This document shows positions 47,680 to 60,272 of a stretch of DNA of 64,000 bases, one piece after another (the first letter of the stretch is position 1; each line of letters starts with the position of its first letter). The stretch spans positions 2,046,296-2,110,295 of the forward strand of contig JAINUG010000174.1 of assembly GCA_029706075.1 (NCBI GenBank). The letters are read 5' to 3'. Origin of the DNA: Aldrovandia affinis. Taxonomy: Eukaryota; Chordata; Actinopteri; Notacanthiformes; Halosauridae. The translations under genes and the position numbers were made by a program. The notes beneath the pieces were generated by a model. That model searched no databases. It saw only the letters and a program-made list of their open reading frames with translations, and was not told the origin of the DNA.

Positions 47680-48150
47680 GGATTGCGTTTATATAGCACC
47701 TTTCATTTCATGATCCTAGAGTGCAAAAGATTGAAAGGAGGGTAGGAGGGCAGTTCACCTCCACTGCCGCCAACGTGTAACACCCAACTCGGCGATGTGC
47801 GGCAGTCATTCGGTGTCAGACTGCTTAAACATCAGCTGAGGTAGGGTGGGCGGAATGAATCATTTCATTAATTACACCTGGGAGATGATTAGATGGCCAG
47901 ATACATCTGGGAATCCTGTACACCTTCTGATAACTCCCACAGGATATTTCATGGCTATAACCAGAACAATGGTTTAACATCTTGGCTGAAAGATGGGATT
48001 TCTTACAGCACAGTGTCTGCACCACTGCACCGGAGTGTTGGTTATCTGATTGGTCCAGAGGGAAGACTGCCCCCTACTAACCAACCAAGCAACCTGATTT
48101 TCCCAGGGGGGTGTCCCATCCAACTACTAATCAAGTCATCAGGCATATGT
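47680..48150 (-). repeat. Interspersed repeat with a 5S-rRNA-like stretch
   Basis: The plus-strand stretch 'ttttcccaggggggtgtccc' then 'atccaactactaatcaag' resembles the complement of the internal promoter part of vertebrate 5S rRNA, which reads as 'gtctcccatccaagtactaa' on that strand. The other end, 'gcgtttatatagcacctttc', matches a dispersed fish repeat I recall. The order suggests a 5S-derived head on the minus strand and a long body. It is old and diverged. Confidence 0.55.
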
Positions 48151-48183
48151 TCCACTGATGCTTCCAAATAGCAGATTTTGTTG

Positions 48184-48216
<33 letters not shown>

Positions 48217-48238
48217 TTAATAATAATAATAATAATAG
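48184..48238. repeat. (TAA)n microsatellite
   Basis: About 17 units with one interruption. Confidence 0.95.
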
Positions 48239-49969
48239 GTTAGCCAGCTAACTAGGTAAGAGATACAACTTTATTAAAACTCTTTATTCAGAATAGTTTT
48301 TGTATGTTTTGTGTTCTTGTACCTTAAGAAATTGTTGTGGGTGATATCGATACGACAGTATGAGCCAATTAGTTCGTAGTGGTGAAAGAGAGATCAGTAA
48401 CACAAAATGATTGCAACTGGCTTAGCTGTGTAATGCTGTAGCTTGCTAGCTGTAGCCACCTGCTTAACTGATTGACTGGATGCCAGTTGAAATTGTGAAT
48501 AACAAATCCGTAAGTAACAAGGGCTGGGTGTATTTCCTTTGTAACCACTGGCCCTTTCCCCTATAATATTCTGTGGACTGATTTTGTCTGACATGCTATA
48601 CTGACCCTGACTCACATACGGCCTAAGTACTAAGTACTAAGAACTACAGACCTGTGAAATTATAGCATGCCGTCTGTCTGTATTCTTGAAACTACATTTT
48701 ATTGATCATTTTCTAAACAAATTGGACATCCTAGGAGATTTTACATTAATTCAGGAACTTTCCACTGGACACATTGCAAAGGAAAACACACACAATTTTG
48801 CGTGTAAACCCAATTACCGAGGCCTTAAAAGCTCAGAGACATATTTCCCCAGTGGCAGGATGGCATGCGGGCCTGACCACACATTTGATATTAAGGTCCA
48901 ATTATAACTTCCGTAATTTGGCAAGACTAAGATTGTGACCCTTCATGGTTTTATAGTCATACATTTGCAGGCCCCAAAAACATATGGAGCTCTTGTCTCA
49001 AAGGGTTTTCTATTTGATCGCGACAGACGAGCCAAACGCTTTTCTTGTGTGTTTATGTTTGAAAGCAAACTCACAGGCCCATAATCCAATTATGTCTATT
49101 GCCAGCTTCAAGGCGAAAGCCACAAGGTAGCTATTGTTCTCACTTTTTTGATTTATGCTGTGATAAATTCTGCATCAGGTTGCTATTAGGTTACCTTTGG
49201 AGACCATGTTTCTTTTGTTGCTGCGTCTGTGTCACCAAAATCCATCTCTGTCGTTATTTCGCGAGGATCGGCCAACTGTCCCTGAAATGGAGTTGTGCGT
49301 TGGGCACGTCGCCATGGTGATTGATTATCACAGCCAACCAGTGGTTCATCATCTTCAGGTTTGATTTAATTTCAGAATATTGTAAAGCTCCGTCCCCAGA
49401 GACCAGGCACAATGCTGAATAATTATCACCTTAAACCCAGCGGCGGAGGGGGTGCCGAAGGTGTCGGCACGGGACTGTCTCGTTGGACGCTTTCCCAATG
49501 CTGGAATGAAATTCAGTGTTTACAGCTAATACAACACTGATAACCAAGGCATACCAAGGTCGGTGGGGCATGGTGCCAGGGTATTAAATGTCAGAACATA
49601 TCGATCACAATCTTTACACGGGTATTGAGCAAGCGGTAAAATAGGAGCGCAATCATTATTTATACTCACAGTCTATACAGATGAACCCTGGTGTGTAGGC
49701 CCCTTCGTGTAGACAATCTGGGGATATGAACTGGGTTAGAACATTAAACAACGGCTTATTTTCCGGATTCGTCTGAATGAGGGAGAGGAAGTGAGACGAG
49801 GTTAGCGAAGGGTTGATGTAATATCACAGTTGGACTTTTTCAATGCCTGTTATGCAAGATCCCTCATACAACAACATTTCAATAGGTTGTCCTTGAGAAA
49901 GTGTTAGATTCATGCATTGAATTCAAGCTGGAGGAGGATATTGAAAAAAAAGGTGTTTGTGAAGCCAGT
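48239..49969. other. Unassigned DNA, possibly conserved non-coding
   Basis: 48680-49420 has no repeat, few CG dinucleotides and several homeodomain-like ATTA/TAAT motifs. That texture is common in conserved vertebrate enhancers, but no alignment was possible. Confidence 0.3.
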
Positions 49970-51000
49970 TCTCCTGTGACATTTTTTCCCCACGGCCGCA
50001 CTGTCGGCCACAGGCCGCGGCGAAACAAAAGAGCCCGCTCCTCCCTGGGCACGTCTGCTTCCCCTTTCAATTTTCGAGTGCGCAAATCCACAGAGATCGC
50101 CGTCACGTGCGCCGTCTCGGTCATCTGCATGGCGCGCGGCCATTTGGCAAGGTGCGAACCGCTCCCAACGCAGGCGAGGAGGATTCCGCAGGAGGGACCG
50201 CGAGCCAAACGAATGGATTTAGTCTTGAACCGACGTGAAAAGATTGCAGCGCGCGCCGTGCGTGTAAAGTACCTGCGCACCTCACACGGGGGGACTGCAT
50301 GAGAGCAGCTGCTCTCAGAGAAAAGCGTGGCACATTGTCAGCTTTAAGGACGCGGGTGATTAGAAGGAGATCCACAAATCAGATGGGGAGGGAGCGACGA
50401 GGGACCCCGAGATGGAGGCGGACAGGCAATGGCGGCGTCTCATATTTTTTTATCCTTTAAAATCAAGCCTTCAGTCACTAAAGTCACTCCTGATGGGCCC
50501 TGATCTGTTGTCTGGGCGATGGGAAGGATATATAAAGTAGGCGATGTGTCCTTAAGGATGATGTGTCCGCCGATACTCGTTTCGGGGGTGGGATTTGTCT
50601 CCCGCGGCCGGCGCCAGCTGAAGCGCGATCCCATTCCTCAGCGGGATCACCAAGGACACAAGCACAGACCAATATAAATAAATAAAAAACTCACACCCCC
50701 ACCTCCCTCTCAACCAAAGGGGGGTGATTCGCATTGCTGAACGTGGGACGTAAACACGCTGGTTGTCACAGCGATCCCGTCTTAACGACACGGTGGTAAC
50801 AAGGGGGTCAGCCCTTTCCTGGCCCCCCGCTCGGCGTCGAGAAGAATGAACCGCGCACCGCGCGCGATGTCTCCCCGTTGAGTAGCGGCTCCTCGACTAC
50901 CGCTCCCCTGGCGACGGCAGCGCGGACGCAGCTCGACAGCACGAGTCAGCTCCACTCTGCGGCCCCACTTTCCTCAGACCACAGTGAGGCCAATTAGGGT
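49970..51000. promoter_or_regulatory. CpG-rich region (possible CpG island)
   Basis: CG dinucleotides are dense, for example 'ccacggccgcactgtcggcc' near 49991 and 'gaaccgcgcaccgcgcgcga' near 50847. Open frames occur on both strands (49901-50302 plus and 49879-50280 minus), as expected of such composition. It could be an unmethylated island or promoter. No start codon with a recognisable product follows. Confidence 0.5.
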
Positions 51001-54000
51001 GCGCTCCAGGAAGATCGGCAATTATGCTCTCCCTGCGACATGCTTTCGCCCATTATTATTGCTCTGGTCTCCCCCTGTGAAGCCCTGGTGAACCATTCAT
51101 GCATCTATACTTGTAATAGCTTCAGAAACTGGCCGATAAGAGGTTTTCCCTTGTAAGGAAGGGAAAGAAGAAAGCAAAGAGCAGAAAAAAGGACAGATAA
51201 TAAAAGTGGAAGAGGAAGATCTTCTGAATTAGGTTCGTTTTGCCATTTTGTCATGTTCTTTTAAGGGACTGCTTCTGGTTGAGTGAGTGTGGCTTGTTCG
51301 GTTAGGGAAATATGGCTTAATTGAGGGCCGCCCTGCAGGTGTCAACAGGCTAAAATATGAGGCCAGGCTCGAAAATGTCAGCTTCAAGTGTAACATAATG
51401 CAGAGATATAGTCCAAGTAGGCTTGGGCATCACTTATTTTGTGGTCATCATAAAAACGTGAGTTTGTTTTAGGTTTAAGGATCAAGTTAGCAAGATCTGA
51501 TCCCCGTACGCATGCCTTTCCTGAAATATCTTCATGTAACTTTGGAATCCAGTCAAATTGTCATTGGCACAGCCACCATGGTGACAAAACAGTGTACAGC
51601 TAGTCTCTAAAAGAGATATACTAGCATGGCTACAATCCAGAATCTAAATTTAAAACCACTTCCTACTACAAGATAAAATGCCATATTCACTATAAACTAT
51701 CAATGCAATACAATGCTATCAGTAGACAGCTGTGAGCTGTTGCATAGTATTTTGCCGTGATGTGAGTGCAATAGGAAACAAGTCCTGTCTAACCATTTGA
51801 AGCCAATAGCATGTTGACATGATTGATGTGAGGCCACGTCACTGCCCGGAGTGTCATCACTTAAACAAAGGACCAAGCGCCTATAACTTTTTTATTTCTT
51901 TCAAACCAATTGTGCCCCAAGGGTTCTCGTTCACTGGGTCTCGAGCAAACCAGTAAATGAGGGCGCAAAGCAGACACAGGCACCGCTGCGACACCGGCTC
52001 TTACGGGAATATTTATGTTTCTTCTCTGGGTGTTTTGGCTGATGTACTTTTCTGCTAGGTACTGCATGAATTGTTATACTTTTATAGTTGTCACTCCTAT
52101 GCTGCACCTCGAACGATGAAAGGTCAGCCATGGGCCTCTACTCAGCTTCTCTAAAATCTCATCTTGTGACACTAAAATCACATCCTGAGACACTAAAATC
52201 ACATCCTGACACTGACTTTCAGTTTGGCTGAAGAGTGGTCCCCATAGTGGCGTATTTGAATGTTCTGATCATAGCAGACGCACACCCACCTCACTGCATC
52301 TCTCTGCCCTGCTGCTTGCCCTAGAACGTTTTCACAGAAAAAAGGAAAAGTCCTCCTTACTTGCACTGAAATCTGGTGATTTGGTGAAAAACTTAAATAA
52401 TAACGGCACCGACATGACCCTGGAGCTGTCGCCTACAGTGGACACAGTGGTACCCTTTCTCTCGAGGACATGTTACTATAATCAATAAGCGATTCGCTAG
52501 CCCACGTTCCTTGTTGAGGCAGCACATTTCCACCTTGCTCGCCGCCTTGTGGGAGCGCTTTCTCAAATAAATTGATTTGATGGTCTTGGTGCTGTTGGAT
52601 AAAGCGAAAAGCCCATCGAAGCCTGTCATCTAGAAGTCCATCAATCAGCGCTTGCCCACTGTATTCGGTCTGCAGCCAAACCCGCAGTCCCCCCTTCTGC
52701 GTCAGACCGAAATAATTGTTTATTGTTGAGACTAATCTAGTGAAACTGGCTTTCAAGTGGTGAGGCTGGAGCATCACTGATAGCGAGAGATACAGAAGCC
52801 TTGATAGTGGAAGACGGATTGCAGTTAGGGCTCAGATAAGATGGCTGAGCCAGACTAAGGGTATAGCCACCTTGCAGTCATAACCGAAGAGGTGGCAGCC
52901 ACCCTGTCACACATCAGCTCAAATAAATTGATACTTGCCCTGTCCAGTGGGGCTGCTAATTGTATTTTCTTTTAGCAGGTAGGGTTTTGTCAGGGTTCAT
53001 CAGTCTTATGTGACATCTGTAAAATGACAGTCTTCCGAGCTGTCACTCTGGCATGGAGCTGGGTCAGAGTTTTTCCCTTCCCCTGAGCTGAGAATCTGTT
53101 CAAACAGAGGTTCCGCTTCATTAACTTGCAGTCGGAGGGTAAGACAAGCTCCTCGGCTATGTTGCCAAGGCTCTGAAAACATTTGCATTTTTTTGAGGAA
53201 GAGCTGGACCTTTCTCCCCCGATCCCTGGCGAAAGGGCCCCGGTCATCATCGGCGTCAGCAACACAAGGACAACTCGAATGACCTGAGGCCACTTTAATG
53301 AATGCAGAGCCATATATTTGAAGTTTTTATAATGGTGACTTTAAGAACCCATGGTTAATCCTCCCCATTTATAAAGACAACTATCCAGGGAGTCCGCGGA
53401 AGTCTATTGTGCAAGGACATTGAAATGGTCGCGATCGTTTTATCGTGGTGTGCTTTATTGTGTGGTTGTGTAATGTTTCACGTTAATTGTGTAATAATCT
53501 TTCCACCAGGGTACAAATGATCACGGTTGTCAGTTATTGATTTGGGTTGAAAACATTGTGCTTTGTTTTCCTGGATAAGGATATTGGTCAAATGATCATT
53601 CAGTCATCATCCTTGTGACAATTACGATAAACTATGAATAATGATAATAATTTTATATCATGTAGAAATGACAAAAGTGTCATGTTCATCTTTACATTTG
53701 TTCTAGTGTGGCCACACATTCAATTGAAACTATAGTTAAATTGATGTAAAACACTGCACTGTAAAGCATTCAAAGCCATTGTTCTCTGTTATGTGGCAAG
53801 TAGAGGTACTTGAGAGATAGTTGAAGGGGTTAGAGCCATAGGATTAGGCCGGTCATGTCTGAAATGATAATGTGTTAAAATTAAGCGTTGCCTGGCATTT
53901 CTTTTCCGTATCAAAAACATCCTCTCATTGTTGTCATTAAGGCATGTTTACCTCTGAATCCAGAATCTAGCCCCATTTGCTCAGAGATGAGCGTTAACGG

Positions 54001-54413
54001 AAGAGCAGCCGACCGTGTTAGATTATAAACCAAGCCTTTCTGTTTATGTGTTTCTGCCGACAACAGAGATTTGACTGTAGCCATTGTCATGCTACATGTG
54101 GCCTGTCAGTTTAAATTATTGAGTCCGGAGACAGCTGGCACACTCGCCGTTTGTCAGAATGTGCATAAATGACACCTTACGGCAAATCAAATCTCAACCA
54201 CCTCCCCCTCTCCTTCTAATTCTAAATGTCAACAAAGCGCTATGTAAATGTAAATGCTCTAACAATGGACGTGGACAAGACATTTGTGTTGCTGACATTT
54301 TAAATTAGTGCTCATACAATTATATCTAAATGTTTTTTGCCTAAGTCATATAATTGCCGATAACATGTTGGATGGAGCGTGGTGTCTGAGAGGGCTGGTC
54401 AATCACTGCATCC

Positions 54414-54420
<7 letters not shown>
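51001..54420. other. Unassigned transposon-poor DNA
   Basis: No transposon recognised. Two minus-strand frames, 52433-52777 and 52990-53313, are somewhat protein-like but unidentified. 54090-54330 looks like conserved non-coding DNA (AT-rich, 'taaattattgag', 'atgtaaatgtaaatgc'). Confidence 0.35.
52153..52213. repeat. 21-bp tandem repeat, about 3 copies
   Basis: 'aaaatctcatcttgtgacac' is followed by two copies of 'aaaatcacatcctga', spaced 21 bases. Confidence 0.85.
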
Positions 54421-54472
<52 letters not shown>

Positions 54473-54582
54473 TAGAGAGAGGGAGATAGAGAGAGAGAGG
54501 GGAAATTAGAGAGAGAGAGAGAGACAGCTAGAGAGAGGCAGATAGAGAGAGAGAGGAGAAATTAGAGACAGAGAGAGAGAGA
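54421..54582. repeat. (GA)n microsatellite, long
   Basis: A pure run of about 23 GA units to 54466, then interrupted GA and GATA blocks. Confidence 0.95.
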
Positions 54583-55923
54583 ACTGTATACTGGAAGAAA
54601 AATGACCATTGTCGAACAGAGGGACAGTGGTAAATGGTGCATCATTTTGCTGTAATTTACAAATCGCAGAGTGGAAACAAAATTAGATTAAGAGGGTGCT
54701 TTAAAAGAGACCCACTAAACATCACTATTAATTACCAGCCTGTCAAGGACAAAAAAAGATTATTTGTTTTCAGAGGATGAAATAATAGCTGGTGGATTTT
54801 ATTTTTAGGGTCATTTTTCACAAGAGGAATTTGAAAAAGAACAGGGGAAAACATGGATTTTCCATCAAAGTACGCTAATGTCTACATTATTATCGAGGCG
54901 ATAAATGATTCGACATGAGTTATGGGTAACAGCATGTGAAACAGATATTACAAGGCCTTGCAATTTGTTGCCAACTTTAATGGGCAAGGAATCGGAAACT
55001 GCTGTGCATTGAAATGTCACTCTTTAAAGTTCTACTTGAGCTATTATATAGCTCAGGTAGAATATAATAGTGTCATTTATATAATATAATAATGTCATTT
55101 TTCAAAAATTTTCAGACAAATAAATCTATCGACCTAACTTACATATTTCACTTTAACCTTTGTCTGGTAAGAACAGCCCTCTAACATAGATTTTTTTAAA
55201 GAAAATACAAGACATTTGACTTGTGCAATTTCAAAAACATATGTTGAAATCTTTTTCATGCTTATTGCAGTTTACAGCAAAATAAAGATTTGTAAATCAC
55301 TTCCAAAAACAGTTTTTGAAATGATAATGAAGCAAACTTAAGAAGTATATTTTTCAATAGGTTATGCGTGGTCAAAACTAAATATTCGGATGAATCGCAA
55401 ACACATGAAAAGAAATGACATAAAGTTTTTTTAAGCTGGAAAGCCTTAACTCGTAATTTTAATGGCTATTTAGTTATGACTGAACTTTTAAGGAACTTGA
55501 ACATACTTGCAGAAACAAGAACAGGAATTCATAGTTTTTGATATGGCGCATTGACTGAGTGCAGTACAATTCTAAACTCAGTTCTATTTGTTTTGATTCT
55601 GTGACATGAATTATATTCAGCTGGTTGTACTGTATGTTGAGCACTGTAATTATTCATGTAACTTTTACGCACATATGGATTCAAGCTCTGGTCTATTAGC
55701 TCAACAACGTCAGCGCCACAGAGGTAAAACTAATGTTCTATGGGTTTGTTTACACCTGTGCAGGATCTTCTCGACAGAATGCAAGTCCATCGTGACACAC
55801 ATTTCAGGTGCGATCACTGTGTCACTGTGACATCAGGTTCCAGTGAACCTGCAACCCCTTTAATGGGTTGAGCTGGAGAGATGTGAACTCAGATAAAGAG
55901 GATCAAGAAAGGTGAACCAGTGT
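54583..55923. other. Unassigned AT-rich DNA
   Basis: No repeat or exon recognised. Confidence 0.45.
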
Positions 55924-56165
55924 GGGCGTTGAATAGTGCAGCGGTCTAACTCTCAGTGTGAGCTACCTATTGCGGTCATGGTTCGAAACCCGACTGCGTC
56001 AGTCCGACTCTGGCCGGGAGCCCAGATCGGGGGCGGCATTCAGCTGACCGCCCCATGGGGTGGGGGGAGGGAAAGTCGACTCGAGCTTGCCAAGGAGTAG
56101 TAAGCTTCACCCACCTAAACAGCAGGTGGGTGAAGTTCCGTCTCGGAGGAGGGGGACCATTGAAA
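55924..56165 (+). mobile_element. tRNA-derived SINE, family C
   Basis: Head 'gtgcagcggtctaactctca' and B box 'ggttcgaaaccc', then 'ctctggccgggagccc', 'gggggcggcattcagctgac' and 'cgccccatggggtgggg', matching the copy at 28575-28954 over its first 120 bases or so. The 3' part differs. It is one of only two mobile elements recognised right of 48.2 kb. Confidence 0.72.
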
Positions 56166-56579
56166 GGTGAACCAACTAAAACCGCATGCATGTAGGTCAG
56201 CCCTATACACGAACAAGCCCTCCGCAAAGTGTTGTGTGCCATTCAAAAGCAAGCGCATGGGCTCTAAACCTAAAATGTGCAGGTGCTAAGTCTGCACATC
56301 TGCTAATTTTGCGTTTATATTTTGTTATTCCGTGCTACTTGGTTCCAGCCCTTGAAGCATCCCTGTGCAAAGGCCTGTGCAACATATTCTCTGGAAGAGT
56401 CGGCATATTTCACCAAAACACTTGATGTGCGCGTGAGAGGGAAGGTGCTGCTTTGAGATATTCACACGCTCACTGTGTGATAACAAACGTCTTTCCCCTG
56501 CCAGTGAATTCAAACCGAAAGAGGTGGGAGCAAAGAAAGTATGCGAAATCTTCCAATGCGGAAGCGAAACCTTACACCG

Positions 56580-56870
56580 AAAGCTTTGTCATTTTAAAAG
56601 TGTCTGTCATTCGGAAGGCGGCGACGAGCGAGGGTGTGCGATTGCGATCTCTTCCCTGGCTCGTGCCAGCGCGTAGCCCCGTGCAGCCTGCCAAGGGGGG
56701 AATTGACTGGTCCTGCTTTCCCGAGGCGGGCACCCGGAGGGGTGGCTGGCGGGGGTGCAGCTCGGGTCATTCTGTCCGAGGACGGGGTGTGCCGACGGGC
56801 ACTTCCTGGACGGCTCACTGTCTCCCGCTGGCGGCTTGTCATTTATCACAGCTGAGCGTGGTGGTCAGGT
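56580..56870. promoter_or_regulatory. CpG-rich patch
   Basis: CG-dense ('aaggcggcgacgagcgaggg', 'gaggcgggcacccggagggg'), open in several frames on both strands without a recognised protein. Possibly an island or regulatory element. Confidence 0.4.
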
Positions 56871-57587
56871 GGGAACGTGATTAATTTCGCTTTACCATTT
56901 TCAGAAATAAGCCCTATAAATCATCTTAAAGCGCGGCGAGCAACTTCTGTAAGGGCCACGTGACAAATCTGTGGCACATCCGTGACTCCCCCTCTCCGAG
57001 TGACAGAGGCCTCCTGTTAAACAACGTGGGGGAAAGCAAAGGACAGGCACTCTCATTCAACTGATAGCCTTGTGGATTAATAACGCGCCGCCTCTGGTGA
57101 GTGGACATGGCCATAACGTTTAACGGGAAGGGCATTTGCTTTGCTGATACACACCTGTTGGTCAACATAAGTGTCACCTTTCACACATTATATTGATGAG
57201 AATGATGACCCTCCCTTTTTAAACGTGAACGTGCTCCCGAATTGACAACGATTTCTCGTGTTGGAAAGTTGAAATGGAGTTCAGTCCTTCAGGGCGTGGG
57301 GGGATTTCATATATTCAGAGGTCAGTGCTGACTAGGGTACTGCTTACCACACTGCATGGTAGTCCAGACATTTATTGATTTTAGAAATGTGATGAGCTGG
57401 AAGTACTTTCCTGAGCTCTGTTTATTTAACGGTGCTGAAGTGAAATCTGGTATTCTTTAAAAGAACATCTCTAATAAGGCCCCGTAGTAACCTTCATCTC
57501 TTAAGACTCCGTTGCAGCGGTAACGCTGTACTCATTAGGCGCTGAGTATCAAATCAAAGCCGGCGGCGGTATGATTATTTATTTCTG
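56871..57587. other. Unassigned non-coding DNA
   Basis: No element recognised. Confidence 0.4.
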
Positions 57588-57711
57588 AAATAGCACTCCT
57601 ATCCAGGGAAGCTTGCCCAATTTACAGTTTTACATACGGTCCATTTCTGAGCATCGCATTTTACTGAAAAAAATTCAAGTTAAGAGCCTTGCTCAAGGGT
57701 GCAATAGCAAT
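57588..57711 (-). mobile_element. SINE family A, headless old copy
   Basis: On the minus strand: 'gcacccttgagcaaggctct' and 'taacttgaa', then 'ccctggataggagtgcta'. The tRNA-like head is missing, and divergence is high. Confidence 0.65.
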
Positions 57712-59029
57712 GTAAAACCTTTTTTTCAAAGTGTCCAAAGGGATGCATTTTGCACCAAAGTACGTATTGTTGAGAGATAGCATAATTTCCCACTTATTCC
57801 AAACCCACATCTCGCCTAACAATGTATGTCAAGCCACGACAAGTGGCACACAATCGAGCTGCGAGGCTTTGCCCGAGCTCAGAGCTGAGCGAGGCCGATC
57901 GACTATCGGATGGCGGCTCGCCGTTCTTCCACACAAAAGTGCTACGGTCCTGTATCTGTGAGGCAGAGCATGAGAGGACGCTCAAAATCATTGTTATTGC
58001 ACGGAGCGAAGAAACCAGCGAGCACAGAGAGAGAAGTAAAGAGTTCTACACTATGCACTTAGGGGAATGATTATTACTTTTCCACCCACAGCAAAAAGGG
58101 TCTCTGTCAATGGGCCATTTCCTTCACACATCTCTTCAGCTCTCTTCTGGATCTATGAAAAGCCATGTGCTTTGCCTAAACGTTAATATTTTGCTTCTGT
58201 GTAATTGCTTTTATGCCATTGTTTTATTTTATTGTATTGCATTTTTTTAAAGCTTTTACTGAACGAGTCCTGGTTTTCCACCTCACATACGTGTGGTGAA
58301 TATTCTGGAGCACATGGCCGCTCTCTTATCTGAAAAGAGTGCTGTAAGAAAATGAATTGTGTTTCTCGTTTTAGAAGATCTCAGGGTTCACGGGCTCAGT
58401 GGGGTATTACATTTATATTTTCAGGGAGTTGTATGGCATGCAAGTGAAAGGAGACCCTTCTGTTCAAATATATCTGTGTCCAAAATATGATGGCCATTTT
58501 GCAATTGAGATGTCTCCTGGAAACTTGAAATAACTCACATTTTCAGTTCTGTTTTGATAACACCACTAAGACATCATGGGGAACATGTCTTTGAAAAAAA
58601 CCCTTTGTGTGTGATATTATGTGCTTCCAGGACATTCAGTTATATCCAGGGATCCATGGAAACTACCATGTCTTATACCAAGGGTGTAACCACATATTAA
58701 ATATTGTGTGGGACATAATGAAAGCGATTGTTTTATATGTACAAAATATTGTGGGGAACAGATATGACTGTTTTGAATATTGGGGGCATATCCTCCAGTC
58801 CCCCCCACTCGTTACACCTATGACTACTAATCATATTTGGACATTGTGTGTATTTATGTAGGCCTATTTGTGCCATACCTTTCAAAATGAAGCAATTCCT
58901 TTTTGTTTTAGGGGGAAATACAAATCCCAGTTTGTGCACTCTGATCAGGCTGTTGTGCAAGACTGTGAACTGTATAATGCTTCTTCCTGGTGGATCTGTG
59001 CAAACAGTAAGGCAGAAGCTGTCAGGGCC
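57712..59029. other. Unassigned non-coding DNA
   Basis: Short open frames only; none recognised. Confidence 0.4.
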
Positions 59030-59260
59030 ACAACAGGGGGGTTTGAGCGTCATTGGCGGGGGAGCGGGTGGAGCGGCCTATGAAAATACACGGCCGCGCG
59101 CGCTGTTTACACAAGCGTTTCGAGGCACCGCGACGGACGCCCACCCGTGAGCGCGTGGCACCGGGGGGAGCTGACAGGCTGTGGGCGGGGAGCGAAGCAG
59201 CGCGCAAAAAGCTAAGTGCGCGATTGTCCGTCTTGCTCGCCGACAAGCTATTTGCCTCGG
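59030..59260. promoter_or_regulatory. CpG-rich patch
   Basis: CG-dense, including 'acacggccgcgcgcgctgtt' and 'cgcgacggacgcccacccgt'. 59053-59406 is open on the plus strand but has no recognised domain. It may be a small CpG island. Confidence 0.45.
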
Positions 59261-60247
59261 CACGCTCGTTAATTCGGTATCATTTGCAGTTCCTCCGGGG
59301 GAGAGATCAATGCCAGTGGCGGGGGCAGGAAAGTGGTGAAGTCATAAAACCTATTAAAGGGAGCTGTTCGTCTCCCCTGTCACCGGGGCCTGATTATTGC
59401 CATTGACTGCAGTAAAACTGCGTGACCCCTCCGCACGCCGCCACCTCTCTTTGCTCTTTGCTCAAGACGCCCAGACCAATCAGGACTGCGGGAATCTGAA
59501 ATGGCGTGCTAAAAATACGAGCTCTCGCTTTTTGTGGATTGGAGGCTTTTTTTGCTTTTTCCCTTCTCCGGAAGGACGCATATTTGCTTTTTAATCGTTG
59601 TGTTCGTGGCGCTGCCTTGAGAGCTCATGTAGAAGAATCGTGTGAACCAGTTGTTCGTCACAATATTGTTAGTCAAATTCACTAAAATATGGTCCATTCA
59701 GGAAAAGATTTCATACTGCTAAGAATAGCTTTAAAACAATTGATGCCTTGATGGTACAGTTGATTGAATATTTTTTGTAGTTTTAATTGAACAGATTTCC
59801 ATATTCCCCCTCAATTCACAGTATGTGGCAAAACATGTGGGAAATGAATAATAATGAAGACAAACATCAGTATTGAAAACAATAAGAATCATTCCTATTT
59901 ATTTACATGTATTTATTTATGTAATCTCAAAATACAGGTCACACATATTAATTAAATGCATAATATGACCTTGTCGCCCTCCCAACAAGTGCTACAAGAC
60001 TAGCAGTTGGATAGTGCAATGTACACTAAAAAATTATTAAAATCTCTGCGAATGGCATTGGAATAACTCCCATGTGGTTTGTGTTCAGAGTAAAAGGTCT
60101 AGCTTTGCTTTGCCTTTTATTACACATTTTCCCATCATCCCCTATGATGCCTTCTCATCAGGGCAGATATTTCATCTTTCCTGTTTATACTCATGCATGC
60201 TGACTTCATCAAAGTCATGATGATCATAAAGACACATGTTGGTGGAA
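59261..60247. other. Unassigned AT-rich DNA
   Basis: No repeat or exon recognised. Confidence 0.4.
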
Positions 60248-60272
60248 AACACACACACACACACACACACAC
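60248..60272. repeat. (CA)n microsatellite
   Basis: About 12 CA units. Confidence 0.95.

Noticed and set aside
49879-50302. 133-codon frames on both strands
   Set aside because: The CpG-rich composition lacks A/T-rich stop codons. Neither frame has a recognisable domain.
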